Source of the DNA: an uncultured Flavobacteriales bacterium
GTDB taxonomy: Bacteria > Bacteroidota > Bacteroidia > Flavobacteriales > Crocinitomicaceae
Direction of reading: 5' to 3'
Assembly: GCA_946479125.1 (NCBI GenBank)
Contig: CAMLET010000111.1
Coordinates: 1-8,541 of the forward strand
DNA: 8,541 bases
Of the stretch, positions 1 to 6,601 are shown one piece after another; position 1 is the first letter of the stretch; each line of letters starts with the position of its first letter. The translations under genes were made by a program, and so were the position numbers. The notes beneath the pieces were generated by a model, which made no database searches, was not told the DNA's origin, and saw only the letters and a program-made list of their open reading frames with translations.

Positions 1-231
1 TACCCACTTTACGAAAACAGAGCAATGGTTTTACAATCAGCAGCAACTACGTACGATATGTTTCTTTTACCCAGAAAGAAAGATAAAGTGAAAAAGTATT
101 ATGAAATGCTGTTGAAAGAGAATCCAAAAATGCCAGCCGAGCAACGAAAAGACATAGAATACCGTTTAGCTCATATCGATCTTACGTTTGAGGAAATGAT
201 TGAGTTGCAGCAGTCCAAAAAGCCTGCGTAG
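1..231 (+). CDS. C-terminal fragment of an unrecognised protein (5' end outside window)
   Basis: The reading frame is open from the first base and ends at TAG (229-231), giving 76 visible residues. An internal Met occurs at base 25, but the frame continues upstream of it (YPLYENRA precedes it), so the real start is probably outside the window. The visible part is soluble, charged and predicted helical, rich in Lys and Glu, with a segment reading KKYYEMLLKENPKMPAEQ that resembles the end of a TPR-like helical repeat. That resemblance is weak and I do not assign a family. No membrane segment is seen. About 100 bases separate it from the next gene, which has its own promoter-like element, so co-transcription is not required. 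Confidence 0.7.
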   Translation, partial: YPLYENRAMVLQSAATTYDMFLLPRKKDKVKKYYEMLLKENPKMPAEQRKDIEYRLAHIDLTFEEMIELQQSKKPA

Positions 232-247
232 GCGTGGCATGGTTTTA

Positions 248-265
248 GTTAACGATGTGTTAATC
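248..265 (+). promoter_or_regulatory. Upstream motif shared by two DUF1573 genes (copy A)
   Basis: The 18-mer GTTAACGATGTGTTAATC lies 87 bases before the start codon of the first DUF1573 gene. It matches the 18-mer at 1384-1401 upstream of the third DUF1573 gene at 15 of 18 positions. Inside it GTTAA occurs twice, 11 bases apart, about one helical turn. It is a candidate operator or activator site. No regulator can be named from the sequence. Confidence 0.4.
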
Positions 266-301
266 AATTCTCAGAATAGAGATTTAAAAGAAAACATATT
301 T

Positions 302-309
302 TATATTTG
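302..309 (+). promoter_or_regulatory. Candidate Bacteroidota -7 element for the first DUF1573 gene
   Basis: TATATTTG matches the Bacteroidota consensus TAnnTTTG exactly and lies 25 bases before the ATG at 335, which would give a short leader. I do not see a clear TTG -33 element at the usual spacing; the region around 280 reads GATTTAAA. The assignment rests on the -7 match and position only. Confidence 0.45.
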
Positions 310-334
310 ATTTTGTTATTAAAAAAGATTTACA

Positions 335-793
335 ATGAAGAAGTTACTTTTCACAGCATTATTAGCCTTGACTGGCGTAGCAGCAGGATCTCACGCAACT
401 GCTCAACAAGTAGTAGGTGCACAAGCAGGTGCTAAAATTGAATTTTCTAAAGACGTTCACGACTACGGTAATGTTAAATTCGGTGGTAATGGTGTGTGTA
501 CTTTTACATTCAAAAATACAGGTACTGAGCCTTTGATCATTTCTCAGGCAAAAGGTTCTTGTGGTTGTACAGTTCCTGAGTGGACAACTGATCCAATTGC
601 ACCAGGAGAAACTGGAACAATTACAGTTAAGTACAACACAGAAAAAGTTGGTCCGATCAACAAAAGTGTAACAGTTATGTCGAACGCTGCTAACGAACCA
701 ACAAAAGTTTTAAAAATTACAGGAAACGTTGCTCCTGCACCAGAAGGTACAAGCCCAGTGAATAACTCTGGAGCGCCTACAATTGGGCAGTAA
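335..793 (+). CDS. Secreted DUF1573 domain protein (copy 1)
   Basis: The 152-residue product begins with a classic Sec signal peptide (MKKLLFTALL, then Ala/Gly-rich, likely cleaved near ATAQ, residues 21-24) with no lipobox Cys, so the mature protein should be periplasmic or secreted. Residues about 35-135 form a DUF1573 domain, an Ig-like beta-sandwich related to ASH/MSP-type folds. Family hallmarks are HDYG (42-45), the NTGTEPLII strand, the CGC motif (C76-G-C78) in GSCGCTVPEW, and APGETGTITVKYNT. Biochemical function of the family is not established. The tail PEGTSPVNNSGAPTIGQ is nearly repeated in the third copy. The codons lean to AAC, GAC, TAC, TTC and GGT, more so than in the neighbouring copies, which suggests strong expression. 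The stop overlaps the start of the next gene by one base. Confidence 0.9.
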   Translation: MKKLLFTALLALTGVAAGSHATAQQVVGAQAGAKIEFSKDVHDYGNVKFGGNGVCTFTFKNTGTEPLIISQAKGSCGCTVPEWTTDPIAPGETGTITVKYNTEKVGPINKSVTVMSNAANEPTKVLKITGNVAPAPEGTSPVNNSGAPTIGQ

Positions 794-1170
794 TGAAAAC
801 GACTCTTGTCTTAATAACATTAATGTTTACCGCCCTTGGCTTCGGTCAAGTGGCGGTTTTTTATGCTCCGGAAAAAACACACAAATTCCCTACAACCGTT
901 GAAGGCCCCGTTCTCGAGCATTACTTTGTAATCACCAATACCGGAAAATCACCACTAATCATTACTGAAGCAAAAGTTTCTTGTCCCTGCACAAAAGTTA
1001 CTTTCCCTGATACGCTGGCACCAGGAGCCACAGATTCCATTCATGTAACCTTTGAAACCAAAGGGACATTCTACCAGCAAGATCGTAAGATCATCCTCTT
1101 TACAAATACCAAAAAGAAAGTTGAACAATTGCGTTTCAAGGTTTTTGTCAATCCTCGCGAGGAAGAATAA
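793..1170 (+). CDS. Secreted DUF1573-like protein (copy 2, divergent)
   Basis: The 125-residue product has an N-terminal signal peptide (MKTTLVLITLMFTALGFGQ, likely cut after residue 19) followed by a single Ig-like domain. It keeps the DUF1573 pattern ITNTGKSPLIITEAKVSCPCT (C64-P-C66 matching the CxC of its neighbours) and LAPGATDSIHVTFET. It lacks the HDYG motif and the proline/glycine C-terminal tail of copies 1 and 3, so it is a more distant paralogue. The ATG overlaps the upstream TAA as TAATG, so translation is probably coupled by termination-reinitiation and the pair is one operon. No good Shine-Dalgarno is visible, which is usual for Bacteroidota. Its specific role is unknown; it may partner the upstream protein in the envelope. 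Confidence 0.85.
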   Translation: MKTTLVLITLMFTALGFGQVAVFYAPEKTHKFPTTVEGPVLEHYFVITNTGKSPLIITEAKVSCPCTKVTFPDTLAPGATDSIHVTFETKGTFYQQDRKIILFTNTKKKVEQLRFKVFVNPREEE

Positions 1171-1203
1171 GCGCAGCTTATGCTATATGACAAGCGTTAG
1201 CGC
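1171..1203 (+). other. Imperfect hairpin directly after the copy 2 stop codon
   Basis: GCGC (1171-1174) and GCTT (1176-1179) can pair with AAGC (1192-1195) and GCGC (1200-1203) around a 12-base loop, with an asymmetric internal loop (A against GTTA). It begins on the base after the TAA. No T-tract follows, so it is not a standard intrinsic terminator. It could stabilise the mRNA 3' end or be chance. Confidence 0.3.
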
Positions 1204-1461
1204 GGTCGAATACTGCTAGTTTATATATTGTGGAAGGTGACAATTCAAATCGAGTTTTCTAATTCTTAATGTCTCTTAATTCCTTAATGGTTCAAATTCC
1301 AAATTTTTTGTGAACATCCAACGTCCATTTTAAGACTTCCTTAACGCTTTCTACTCGCTAATTAACAGCTATTTATGATTTGGGTTAATGATCTGTTAAG
1401 CCTTGATTTTATTGAGTTTTGAGATTCTATCTTACACTCATTAATCTCAAAATAAATAGTT
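1204..1461. other. Intergenic region between DUF1573 copies 2 and 3
   Basis: No plausible gene is seen in this AT-rich stretch. It holds three CTTAAT hexamers (1265-1270, 1275-1280, 1283-1288) in a short tandem-like tract, the upstream motif listed at 1384-1401, and a weak promoter-like arrangement ahead of copy 3: TTG at 1403-1405, then 22 bases, then TATCTTAC at 1428-1435, an imperfect TAnnTTTG. Confidence 0.5.
1384..1401 (+). promoter_or_regulatory. Upstream motif shared by two DUF1573 genes (copy B)
   Basis: GTTAATGATCTGTTAAGC lies 78 bases before the start of DUF1573 copy 3 and differs from the motif at 248-265 at three of 18 positions. GTTAA is again repeated with an 11-base period. 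It sits directly upstream of a possible TTG (-33-like) at 1403-1405, a position compatible with activator binding. This is inference from two occurrences only. Confidence 0.4.
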
Positions 1462-1911
1462 ATGAAAACTAAAATGACCTTGTTTTTTCTGATCGCATTT
1501 TTGTGCTTCGGAATACAAAATGTAGTTGCTCAGGAAGTGAAATCTGGAGCAAAAATCTCAGCTAACAAAGAAATTCATGATTACGGTTCCATTAAGGCTG
1601 GCTCGAATGGGGTTTGTGAGTTCGTCATTAAAAACGAAGGTACAGAACCTCTTATTCTGGCTACGGTAAAAGGTTCGTGTCAATGTACAGTTCCATCCTG
1701 GCCCACAGAACCAATTGCTCCGGGAGAAACCGCGGTGATCAGTGTGAAGTACAATACCGAAAATGTTGGACCAATCAACAAAACGGTTACAATCACGTCA
1801 AATGCTTCAAATGAGCCAATTAAGGTTTTACGCATTTCAGGAAATGTTCTGCCGAAGCCGGAAGGTCTTTCTCCGGTTACAAATACAGGTGCTCCTGTAA
1901 TCGGACAATAA
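1462..1911 (+). CDS. Secreted DUF1573 domain protein (copy 3, paralogue of copy 1)
   Basis: The 149-residue product has a signal peptide (MKTKMTLFFLIAFLCFGIQN, likely cut near VVAQ, residues 21-24) and one DUF1573 domain at about residues 29-130. By eye it is around two-thirds identical to copy 1 after the signal peptide. It shares HDYG (39-42), NGVCEF, GTEPLIL, a CxC written C73-Q-C75 instead of CGC, PIAPGET, VGPINK and SNEPIKVL. It also ends in the same tail, PEGLSPVTNTGAPVIGQ. No lipid-attachment Cys is present, so a soluble envelope or secreted location is expected. It has its own leader region and is followed by a clear terminator, so it is probably monocistronic. Family function is unknown. 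Confidence 0.9.
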   Translation: MKTKMTLFFLIAFLCFGIQNVVAQEVKSGAKISANKEIHDYGSIKAGSNGVCEFVIKNEGTEPLILATVKGSCQCTVPSWPTEPIAPGETAVISVKYNTENVGPINKTVTITSNASNEPIKVLRISGNVLPKPEGLSPVTNTGAPVIGQ

Positions 1912-1929
1912 TCTAATTTTCATGGATAT

Positions 1930-1965
1930 AAAACCACCCTTGATTTTGGTTAAGAGGTGGTTTTT
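1930..1965 (+). terminator. Rho-independent terminator after DUF1573 copy 3
   Basis: AAAACCACC (1930-1938) pairs perfectly with GGTGGTTTT (1956-1964). CTT/AAG extends the stem inward past a single bulged A (1955), and the stem runs into TTTTT (1961-1965). It starts 18 bases after the stop codon. The A-tract on the left arm could also allow function from the opposite strand. Confidence 0.8.
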
Positions 1966-1977
1966 CAGTTTTCTTCT

Positions 1978-2010
1978 GCATGGTCATCGAGCGGAGTCGA
2001 GATGCTGTGC
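1978..2010. repeat. REP-like palindrome, copy 1
   Basis: The 18-mer ATCGAGCGGAGTCGAGAT at 1986-2003 recurs exactly at 6605-6622 and, as a degenerate inverted copy, at 6515-6532. CATC (1985-1988) pairs with GATG (2001-2004) around a 12-base core GAGCGGAGTCGA, and GCA (1978-1980) can pair with TGC (2008-2010) across an internal loop. It is GC-rich against its AT-rich surroundings. Such intergenic palindromes are typical of REP-type repeats, but no mobilising transposase is visible here. Confidence 0.7.
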
Positions 2011-2038
2011 TTCCGCCGTGGCGGACGGGAGTTTTTTT
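2010..2038 (+). terminator. Second terminator-like hairpin between DUF1573 copy 3 and dnaE
   Basis: CTTCCG (2010-2015) pairs with CGGGAG (2026-2031), with one T-G wobble, and runs straight into seven Ts (2032-2038), the layout of an intrinsic terminator. The same bases can instead form a tighter hairpin, TCCGCC (2012-2017) with GGCGGA (2020-2025). The two folds exclude each other. Because it adjoins the REP-like palindrome, the whole 1978-2038 block may be one composite element. Confidence 0.5.
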
Positions 2039-2073
2039 AAGCGGTGCCCGGAACTTGTCATAGTTTTCAACAA

Positions 2074-2108
2074 AACGTTTAGAGAACGTTAGACTTTCCG
2101 TAACTTTA
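2074..2108 (+). promoter_or_regulatory. Tandem AACGTT repeat and weak promoter-like element before dnaE
   Basis: AACGTTTAGA (2074-2083) and AACGTTAGA (2085-2093) are direct repeats, each starting with the self-complementary AACGTT, 11 bases apart. TAACTTTA (2101-2108) follows, one mismatch from TAnnTTTG, 22 bases before the dnaE ATG. No convincing TTG -33 element is seen. The repeat may be an operator or chance. Confidence 0.25.
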
Positions 2109-2130
2109 TCTTTCAATTTTTTCAGCACGC

Positions 2131-5100
2131 ATGTACTTAATATTTGATACCGAAACAACAGGTTTACCAAAGAATTGGAATGCTCCATACTCAGATTTGG
2201 ATAACTGGCCTCGTGCGGTACAAATTGCATGGCAGCTGCACGATGAATTAGGGAATTTAATTGAAGCGAAAGACTACCTTATTCAACCTGATGGATTCGA
2301 TATTCCCTTTGATGCTGAACGAATTCACGGAATTTCAACAGCTTTGGCACAACAGGATGGTGTTCCATTAGCTCAGGTCGTTGAAGAATTCAATAAAGTA
2401 CTTGAGCAAGCGAAGTTTGTTGTCGGACAAAATATTGGCTTCGACTTAAACATCATGGGAGCGGAGTTTATTCGTGCGAATACGGAAACTCGTATGCACG
2501 ACATGCCGGTTCTCGATACGCTTTCTGAAACTACTGCCGAACTATGTAAACTTCCGGGTGGTAGAGGAGGAAAGTACAAATGGCCAACGCTTACCGAACT
2601 TCATAATTACCTTTTCGGAATTGGATTTGGTGAAGCGCACAATGCAACTGCCGATGTGGAAGCAACCACGCGTTGTTTCTTCGAATTGATCCGTAGAGAA
2701 GTTTTTACTGATGCAGAACTTCAGGTTGAACTTGAATATTTCAATCGCTTTAAAATTGCGAATCCGGATTTTATTCAGCCTGTCGGACTTACGCATATCA
2801 ACCTCAAGGAGGCAAGTGCGAAGCTAAAAGTTGATGAAAGGTCAGACTTAGATATTGATAAAGATGCAGCTCGTGAGCGTCTGAAGGATGTTCCTTTCGT
2901 TCACTTGCACAATCATACTCAGTTTACGGTTCTTCAGTCGACCATGGATGTGAATGGCTTGGTAAAAGAGGCGTTGAAGCACAACATGCCAGCGGTTGCA
3001 CTGACGGATATTGGAAACATGATGGCGGCTTTTCACTTCGAAAAAGCCATTGCGAAAGTCAATAAAGGAATCAACGAAGAACGCAAAACAGCTGAAGAAA
3101 ACGGTGAACCTTTCCACAAACAAAACTTACTTCCAATTATTGGTTGTGAGATGAACGTTTGTAAGAATAGAAACGATAAATCAAACAAAGACAACGGTTA
3201 TCAAATCGTCTTTTTAGCGAAGAATAAGAATGGTTATCATAACCTGATCAAAATGGCTTCCATTGCGCATACAGAAGGTATGTACTATGTCCCTCGTATC
3301 GACAAGGAAGTAGTGGAAATGTATAAGGAAGATTTGATTGTTCTTACCGGTGGTTTGAGCGGTGAAGTTCCTAATACATTACTGAATGTTGGTGAACGTC
3401 AGGCCGAAGAAGCCCTTATTTGGTGGAAAGAAACATTTGGTGCGGATTTATATGTTGAAGTTTTACGTCACGGACAAGAAGATGAAGACCGCGTTTTTGG
3501 TTCGTTGATCAAGCTTGCGGAAAAGCACGAAATCAAAACCGTTGCTACGAACAATACATTCTACGGAACGAGAGAAGATGCAAATACGCAGGACATCTTG
3601 CTTTGTGTGCGTGATGGTGAACAGGTGGCAACTCCAAAAGGTAAAGGAAGAAATTTCCGTTTTGGTTTAGAAAACGAAGAATATTACTTCAAGTCGCAAG
3701 ACGAAATGAAGGAATTGTTCCTTGATTTACCAGAAGCTATAGAATCTATTCAGGAAATCCTTGATAAAATTGAGCATTATCCACTGGCGCGTGAAGTTCT
3801 CCTTCCTGCTTTTGATATTCCTGATGAATTTAAAGATCCACAAGATGAGGTTGATGGTGGTAAACGTGGTGAGAATGCTTATCTCCGACATCTGACTTAC
3901 GTTGGTGCTGAGAAGCGTTATCCTGAAATTACGGATGAAATTCGTGAGCGTCTCGACTTTGAGTTGGCAACGGTAGAAAGAACCGGATATCCAGGTTACT
4001 TCCTTATTGTACAAGATTTTTGTCAGGCGGCCCGAGATATGGGCGTTTCTGTTGGACCAGGTCGTGGATCGGCAGCAGGTTCTGCGGTTGCATACTGTAC
4101 CGGAATTACGAATGTCGATCCGATTGCTTACGATTTGCTATTTGAGCGTTTCCTGAATCCGGATCGTGTTTCCATGCCGGATATCGATATTGACTTCGAC
4201 GATGAAGGTCGTGGAAGAGTTATTGAGTGGGTAATCAATAAATACGGGGCAAATCAGGTGGCGCAGATCATCACTTACGGAACAATGGCTGCAAAGTCGT
4301 CTATTCGTGATGCTGGTCGCGTTCTCGATTTACCGCTTCCTGAAACAGGAATGCTTGGGAAATTACTTCCCGATAACGTTTCGCTAAAATGGATTTTCTC
4401 TGCTTCCGATATGGATGTTTCGGAGAAGTTTGCGAACAGTGCTCCGGATTTGGCGAATGCAATGGAAATTCGTCGAATTTACAATGGAAGTGACTTAAGA
4501 GCTTTGGTTCTTCAGCAAGCCGTAAAGGTGGAAGGAACACTTCGAAATACTGGAATTCACGCCTGTGGTGTCATTATTACGCCAGACGATATCACGAATT
4601 TCGTTCCGGTTTCTCTGGCTAAGGATACGGGAATGTGGTGTACACAATTCGATAACTCGGTTGCGGAAGAAGCTGGTCTATTGAAAATGGACTTCCTTGG
4701 GTTGAAGACTTTGACACTCATCAAAGATGCAGTGAAGAACGTCAAAATGCGTCACAACATTGATCTGGATCCCGATACTTTTCCAATTGATGATACGGCA
4801 ACGTATGAGCTTTTCCAGCGTGGTGAAACCGTTGGTGTGTTCCAGTACGAGAGTCCCGGAATGCAAAAGTACATGCGTGAGTTAAAACCGACTGTTTTCG
4901 GTGATTTGATCGCCATGAACGCCTTGTACCGTCCGGGTCCGCTCGAGTATATTCCCGATTTCGTAAAGCGTAAGAATGGTGAGCAAGAAATTGTTTATGA
5001 TTTAGCGGCTTGTGAAGAATATTTAGGAGATACTTACGGAATTACGGTTTACCAGGAGCAGGTAATGCTTCTGTCGCAAAAATTGGCCAATTTCACCAAA

Positions 5101-6513
5101 GGTGATGCCGATGTCTTGCGTAAAGCAATGGGTAAGAAACAGAAAGACGTTCTTGATAAAATGAAACCGCGCTTTATTGAGCAAGGTGGAATAAACGGCC
5201 ATGATCCAACAGTACTAGAGAAAATTTGGAAAGACTGGGAAGCTTTTGCCTCTTACGCCTTCAACAAATCGCACTCAACGTGTTATGCCTGGATTGCTTA
5301 CCAAACGGCATATCTAAAGGCAAATTATCCGGCTGAATTTATGGCTGCGGTACTTTCAAATAACCTGAACGACATTACTCAGGTGCGTTTCTTTATGGAG
5401 GAATGTAAGCGAATGGGAATTGAAGTTTATGGTCCAGATGTTAATGAATCTTCTTACGAGTTTACGGTAAACGCCGTTGGAGCAGTTCGTTTTGGTTTAG
5501 GTGGAATTAAAGGTTTGGGAAGTGGTCCGGTAGAAAATATTCTTCAGGATAGAGCTGAGAATGGCCCCTTCAAGAGCATTTTTGAAATGACTAAGCGACT
5601 AAACTTGCGTTTGGTGAACAAGAAGGCTTTGGAAAGTATGGCTTATGCCGGTTGTTTCGACTTATTCAAAAGTGCTCATAGAGCTCAGTATTTTGCACAA
5701 GATAATTCTGGCAGAACGCTTATTGAAAATGCCATCAAATTTGGAGCAGCTGCGCAAGAGAACGAAAACTCTTCTCAATTCTCCATGTTTGGTGAAGGAT
5801 TAGAGATTAAAATGCCTGAACCACAAATTCCTGCTTCGCCCGAGTGGTCGTTGTTTGAACGCCTTAAGTTCGAACAGGAAGTAGTTGGGATTTATATTTC
5901 TGGTCATCCGCTAGACGATTTCACTTCGGCTATTCAAGCGTTTTGTAATGCCAGTTTAGAGTCGCTGCAGGATTTAGCTCCTCATAGAGGAAAAGAGTTG
6001 ACCATTCCTGCAATTATCGGACAAGCTGATCACGCGCATACCAAAAAAGGTGATCCTTTTGGAATTCTGACCTTGGAAGATTACACACATAGCCATCGTT
6101 TATACATTTTCCAGGATTCATACTTGCGAAACCGCATTATGATGGTGAAAGACTTGTTCGTTGCACTAAAAGGTCGAGTGGAAGAAAGTCGTTACCCTGA
6201 TAAGATCACGAAAGAACGCAAACTGGAGTTCGTTTTATCGAGTATAGAACCGCTTTCTGAAATGCTGAAGAACAATAAGATCAACGTCAACATTACCATT
6301 GGTTTGAAAGATCTGGATCAGTTGATCATGACCAAGTTGGAAGACATTTTCAAGAAAAGCGAAGGAAGTTCTACCGTTCAATTTACCATTGTCGATCATT
6401 TGAACGACATGAAGTTGAATCTCCCATCCCGAAAACTGCGCATCGAACCAAGTTCTGAGGTATTGAGTGCGATTAAGGAAATGAATTTGGAGGTGAAACT
6501 GGAAAAGGCTTAG
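2131..6513 (+). CDS. dnaE: DNA polymerase III alpha subunit with fused N-terminal DEDDh exonuclease
   Basis: This is the replicative DNA polymerase catalytic subunit, 1460 residues, a few hundred more than E. coli DnaE. Residues 1-190 are a DnaQ/epsilon-type 3'-5' exonuclease: ExoI D6-T-E8, ExoII N101/D105 in GQNIGFD, ExoIII H170/D175 in HNATAD. After a linker, the PHP domain starts at VHLHNH (257-262) and runs to about 530. Several usual metal-ligand positions are changed: LTDIGN for LTDHGN, and ATNNTFY (472-478) for ATNDxHY. The polymerase palm has GPGRGSAAGS (642-651), the acidic PDIDIDFD (683-690) and D854 in KMDFLGL. Fingers include YRPGPLEY (933-940) and FNKSHS (1044-1049). Tandem HhH lies at about 1120-1190, a beta-clamp motif QFSMF at 1216-1220, and an OB fold at about 1288-1370. 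The start at MYLIFDTETT places ExoI at the usual N-terminal position. Polymerase and proofreader are therefore on one chain; a separate DnaQ could still exist elsewhere. Confidence 0.97.
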   Translation: MYLIFDTETTGLPKNWNAPYSDLDNWPRAVQIAWQLHDELGNLIEAKDYLIQPDGFDIPFDAERIHGISTALAQQDGVPLAQVVEEFNKVLEQAKFVVGQNIGFDLNIMGAEFIRANTETRMHDMPVLDTLSETTAELCKLPGGRGGKYKWPTLTELHNYLFGIGFGEAHNATADVEATTRCFFELIRREVFTDAELQVELEYFNRFKIANPDFIQPVGLTHINLKEASAKLKVDERSDLDIDKDAARERLKDVPFVHLHNHTQFTVLQSTMDVNGLVKEALKHNMPAVALTDIGNMMAAFHFEKAIAKVNKGINEERKTAEENGEPFHKQNLLPIIGCEMNVCKNRNDKSNKDNGYQIVFLAKNKNGYHNLIKMASIAHTEGMYYVPRIDKEVVEMYKEDLIVLTGGLSGEVPNTLLNVGERQAEEALIWWKETFGADLYVEVLRHGQEDEDRVFGSLIKLAEKHEIKTVATNNTFYGTREDANTQDILLCVRDGEQVATPKGKGRNFRFGLENEEYYFKSQDEMKELFLDLPEAIESIQEILDKIEHYPLAREVLLPAFDIPDEFKDPQDEVDGGKRGENAYLRHLTYVGAEKRYPEITDEIRERLDFELATVERTGYPGYFLIVQDFCQAARDMGVSVGPGRGSAAGSAVAYCTGITNVDPIAYDLLFERFLNPDRVSMPDIDIDFDDEGRGRVIEWVINKYGANQVAQIITYGTMAAKSSIRDAGRVLDLPLPETGMLGKLLPDNVSLKWIFSASDMDVSEKFANSAPDLANAMEIRRIYNGSDLRALVLQQAVKVEGTLRNTGIHACGVIITPDDITNFVPVSLAKDTGMWCTQFDNSVAEEAGLLKMDFLGLKTLTLIKDAVKNVKMRHNIDLDPDTFPIDDTATYELFQRGETVGVFQYESPGMQKYMRELKPTVFGDLIAMNALYRPGPLEYIPDFVKRKNGEQEIVYDLAACEEYLGDTYGITVYQEQVMLLSQKLANFTKGDADVLRKAMGKKQKDVLDKMKPRFIEQGGINGHDPTVLEKIWKDWEAFASYAFNKSHSTCYAWIAYQTAYLKANYPAEFMAAVLSNNLNDITQVRFFMEECKRMGIEVYGPDVNESSYEFTVNAVGAVRFGLGGIKGLGSGPVENILQDRAENGPFKSIFEMTKRLNLRLVNKKALESMAYAGCFDLFKSAHRAQYFAQDNSGRTLIENAIKFGAAAQENENSSQFSMFGEGLEIKMPEPQIPASPEWSLFERLKFEQEVVGIYISGHPLDDFTSAIQAFCNASLESLQDLAPHRGKELTIPAIIGQADHAHTKKGDPFGILTLEDYTHSHRLYIFQDSYLRNRIMMVKDLFVALKGRVEESRYPDKITKERKLEFVLSSIEPLSEMLKNNKINVNITIGLKDLDQLIMTKLEDIFKKSEGSSTVQFTIVDHLNDMKLNLPSRKLRIEPSSEVLSAIKEMNLEVKLEKA

Positions 6514-6549
6514 CTTCTCGGCTACGCTCGAAGACCTTAGCCTCCTTTT
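6506..6549 (+). terminator. Probable dnaE terminator built around the palindrome
   Basis: AGGCT (6506-6510, inside the last dnaE codons) pairs with AGCCT (6539-6543). AG (6512-6513, within the stop codon) pairs with CT (6536-6537), and CTTC (6514-6517) with GAAG (6530-6533). Four Ts follow at 6546-6549. The long imperfect stem spans the stop codon and has the REP-like core at its tip. The T-tract is short and two bases off the stem, so efficiency is uncertain. Confidence 0.5.
6514..6533 (-). repeat. REP-like palindrome, degenerate inverted copy
   Basis: Read on the minus strand, 6532-6515 matches ATCGAGCGGAGTCGAGAT at 14 of 18 positions. Two of the four differences are the outermost A and T exchanged for T and A, which keeps the pair. 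One lies in the loop. One turns an inner A-T pair into a G-U wobble in the plus-strand RNA. The element begins on the base right after the dnaE stop codon. Confidence 0.55.
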
Positions 6550-6601
6550 CTGTTGAAAATCTAAGGAAAGAGTAAAGCAATACTGGATGAATGAAACTAA
6601 A

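Noticed and set aside
222..233. GCCT/AGGC hairpin overlapping the first gene's stop codon
   Set aside because: The stem is only four base pairs and no T-tract adjoins it, so it is too weak to call a terminator.
1196..1209. GTTAGCGCGGTCGA as a possible fourth, decayed palindrome copy
   Set aside because: Alignment to the 18-mer needs several insertions and deletions in a short stretch; the resemblance is not above chance.
1913..2230. 105-codon minus-strand reading frame covering the dnaE leader and start
   Set aside because: It spans two terminator-like hairpins, the REP-like palindrome and the first 100 bases of dnaE. The translation has no recognisable domain and looks like antisense of real features.
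2373..4866. Several 60-95 codon frames on both strands inside dnaE
   Set aside because: They are shadows of the dnaE frame with low-complexity or unrecognisable translations and no start signals.
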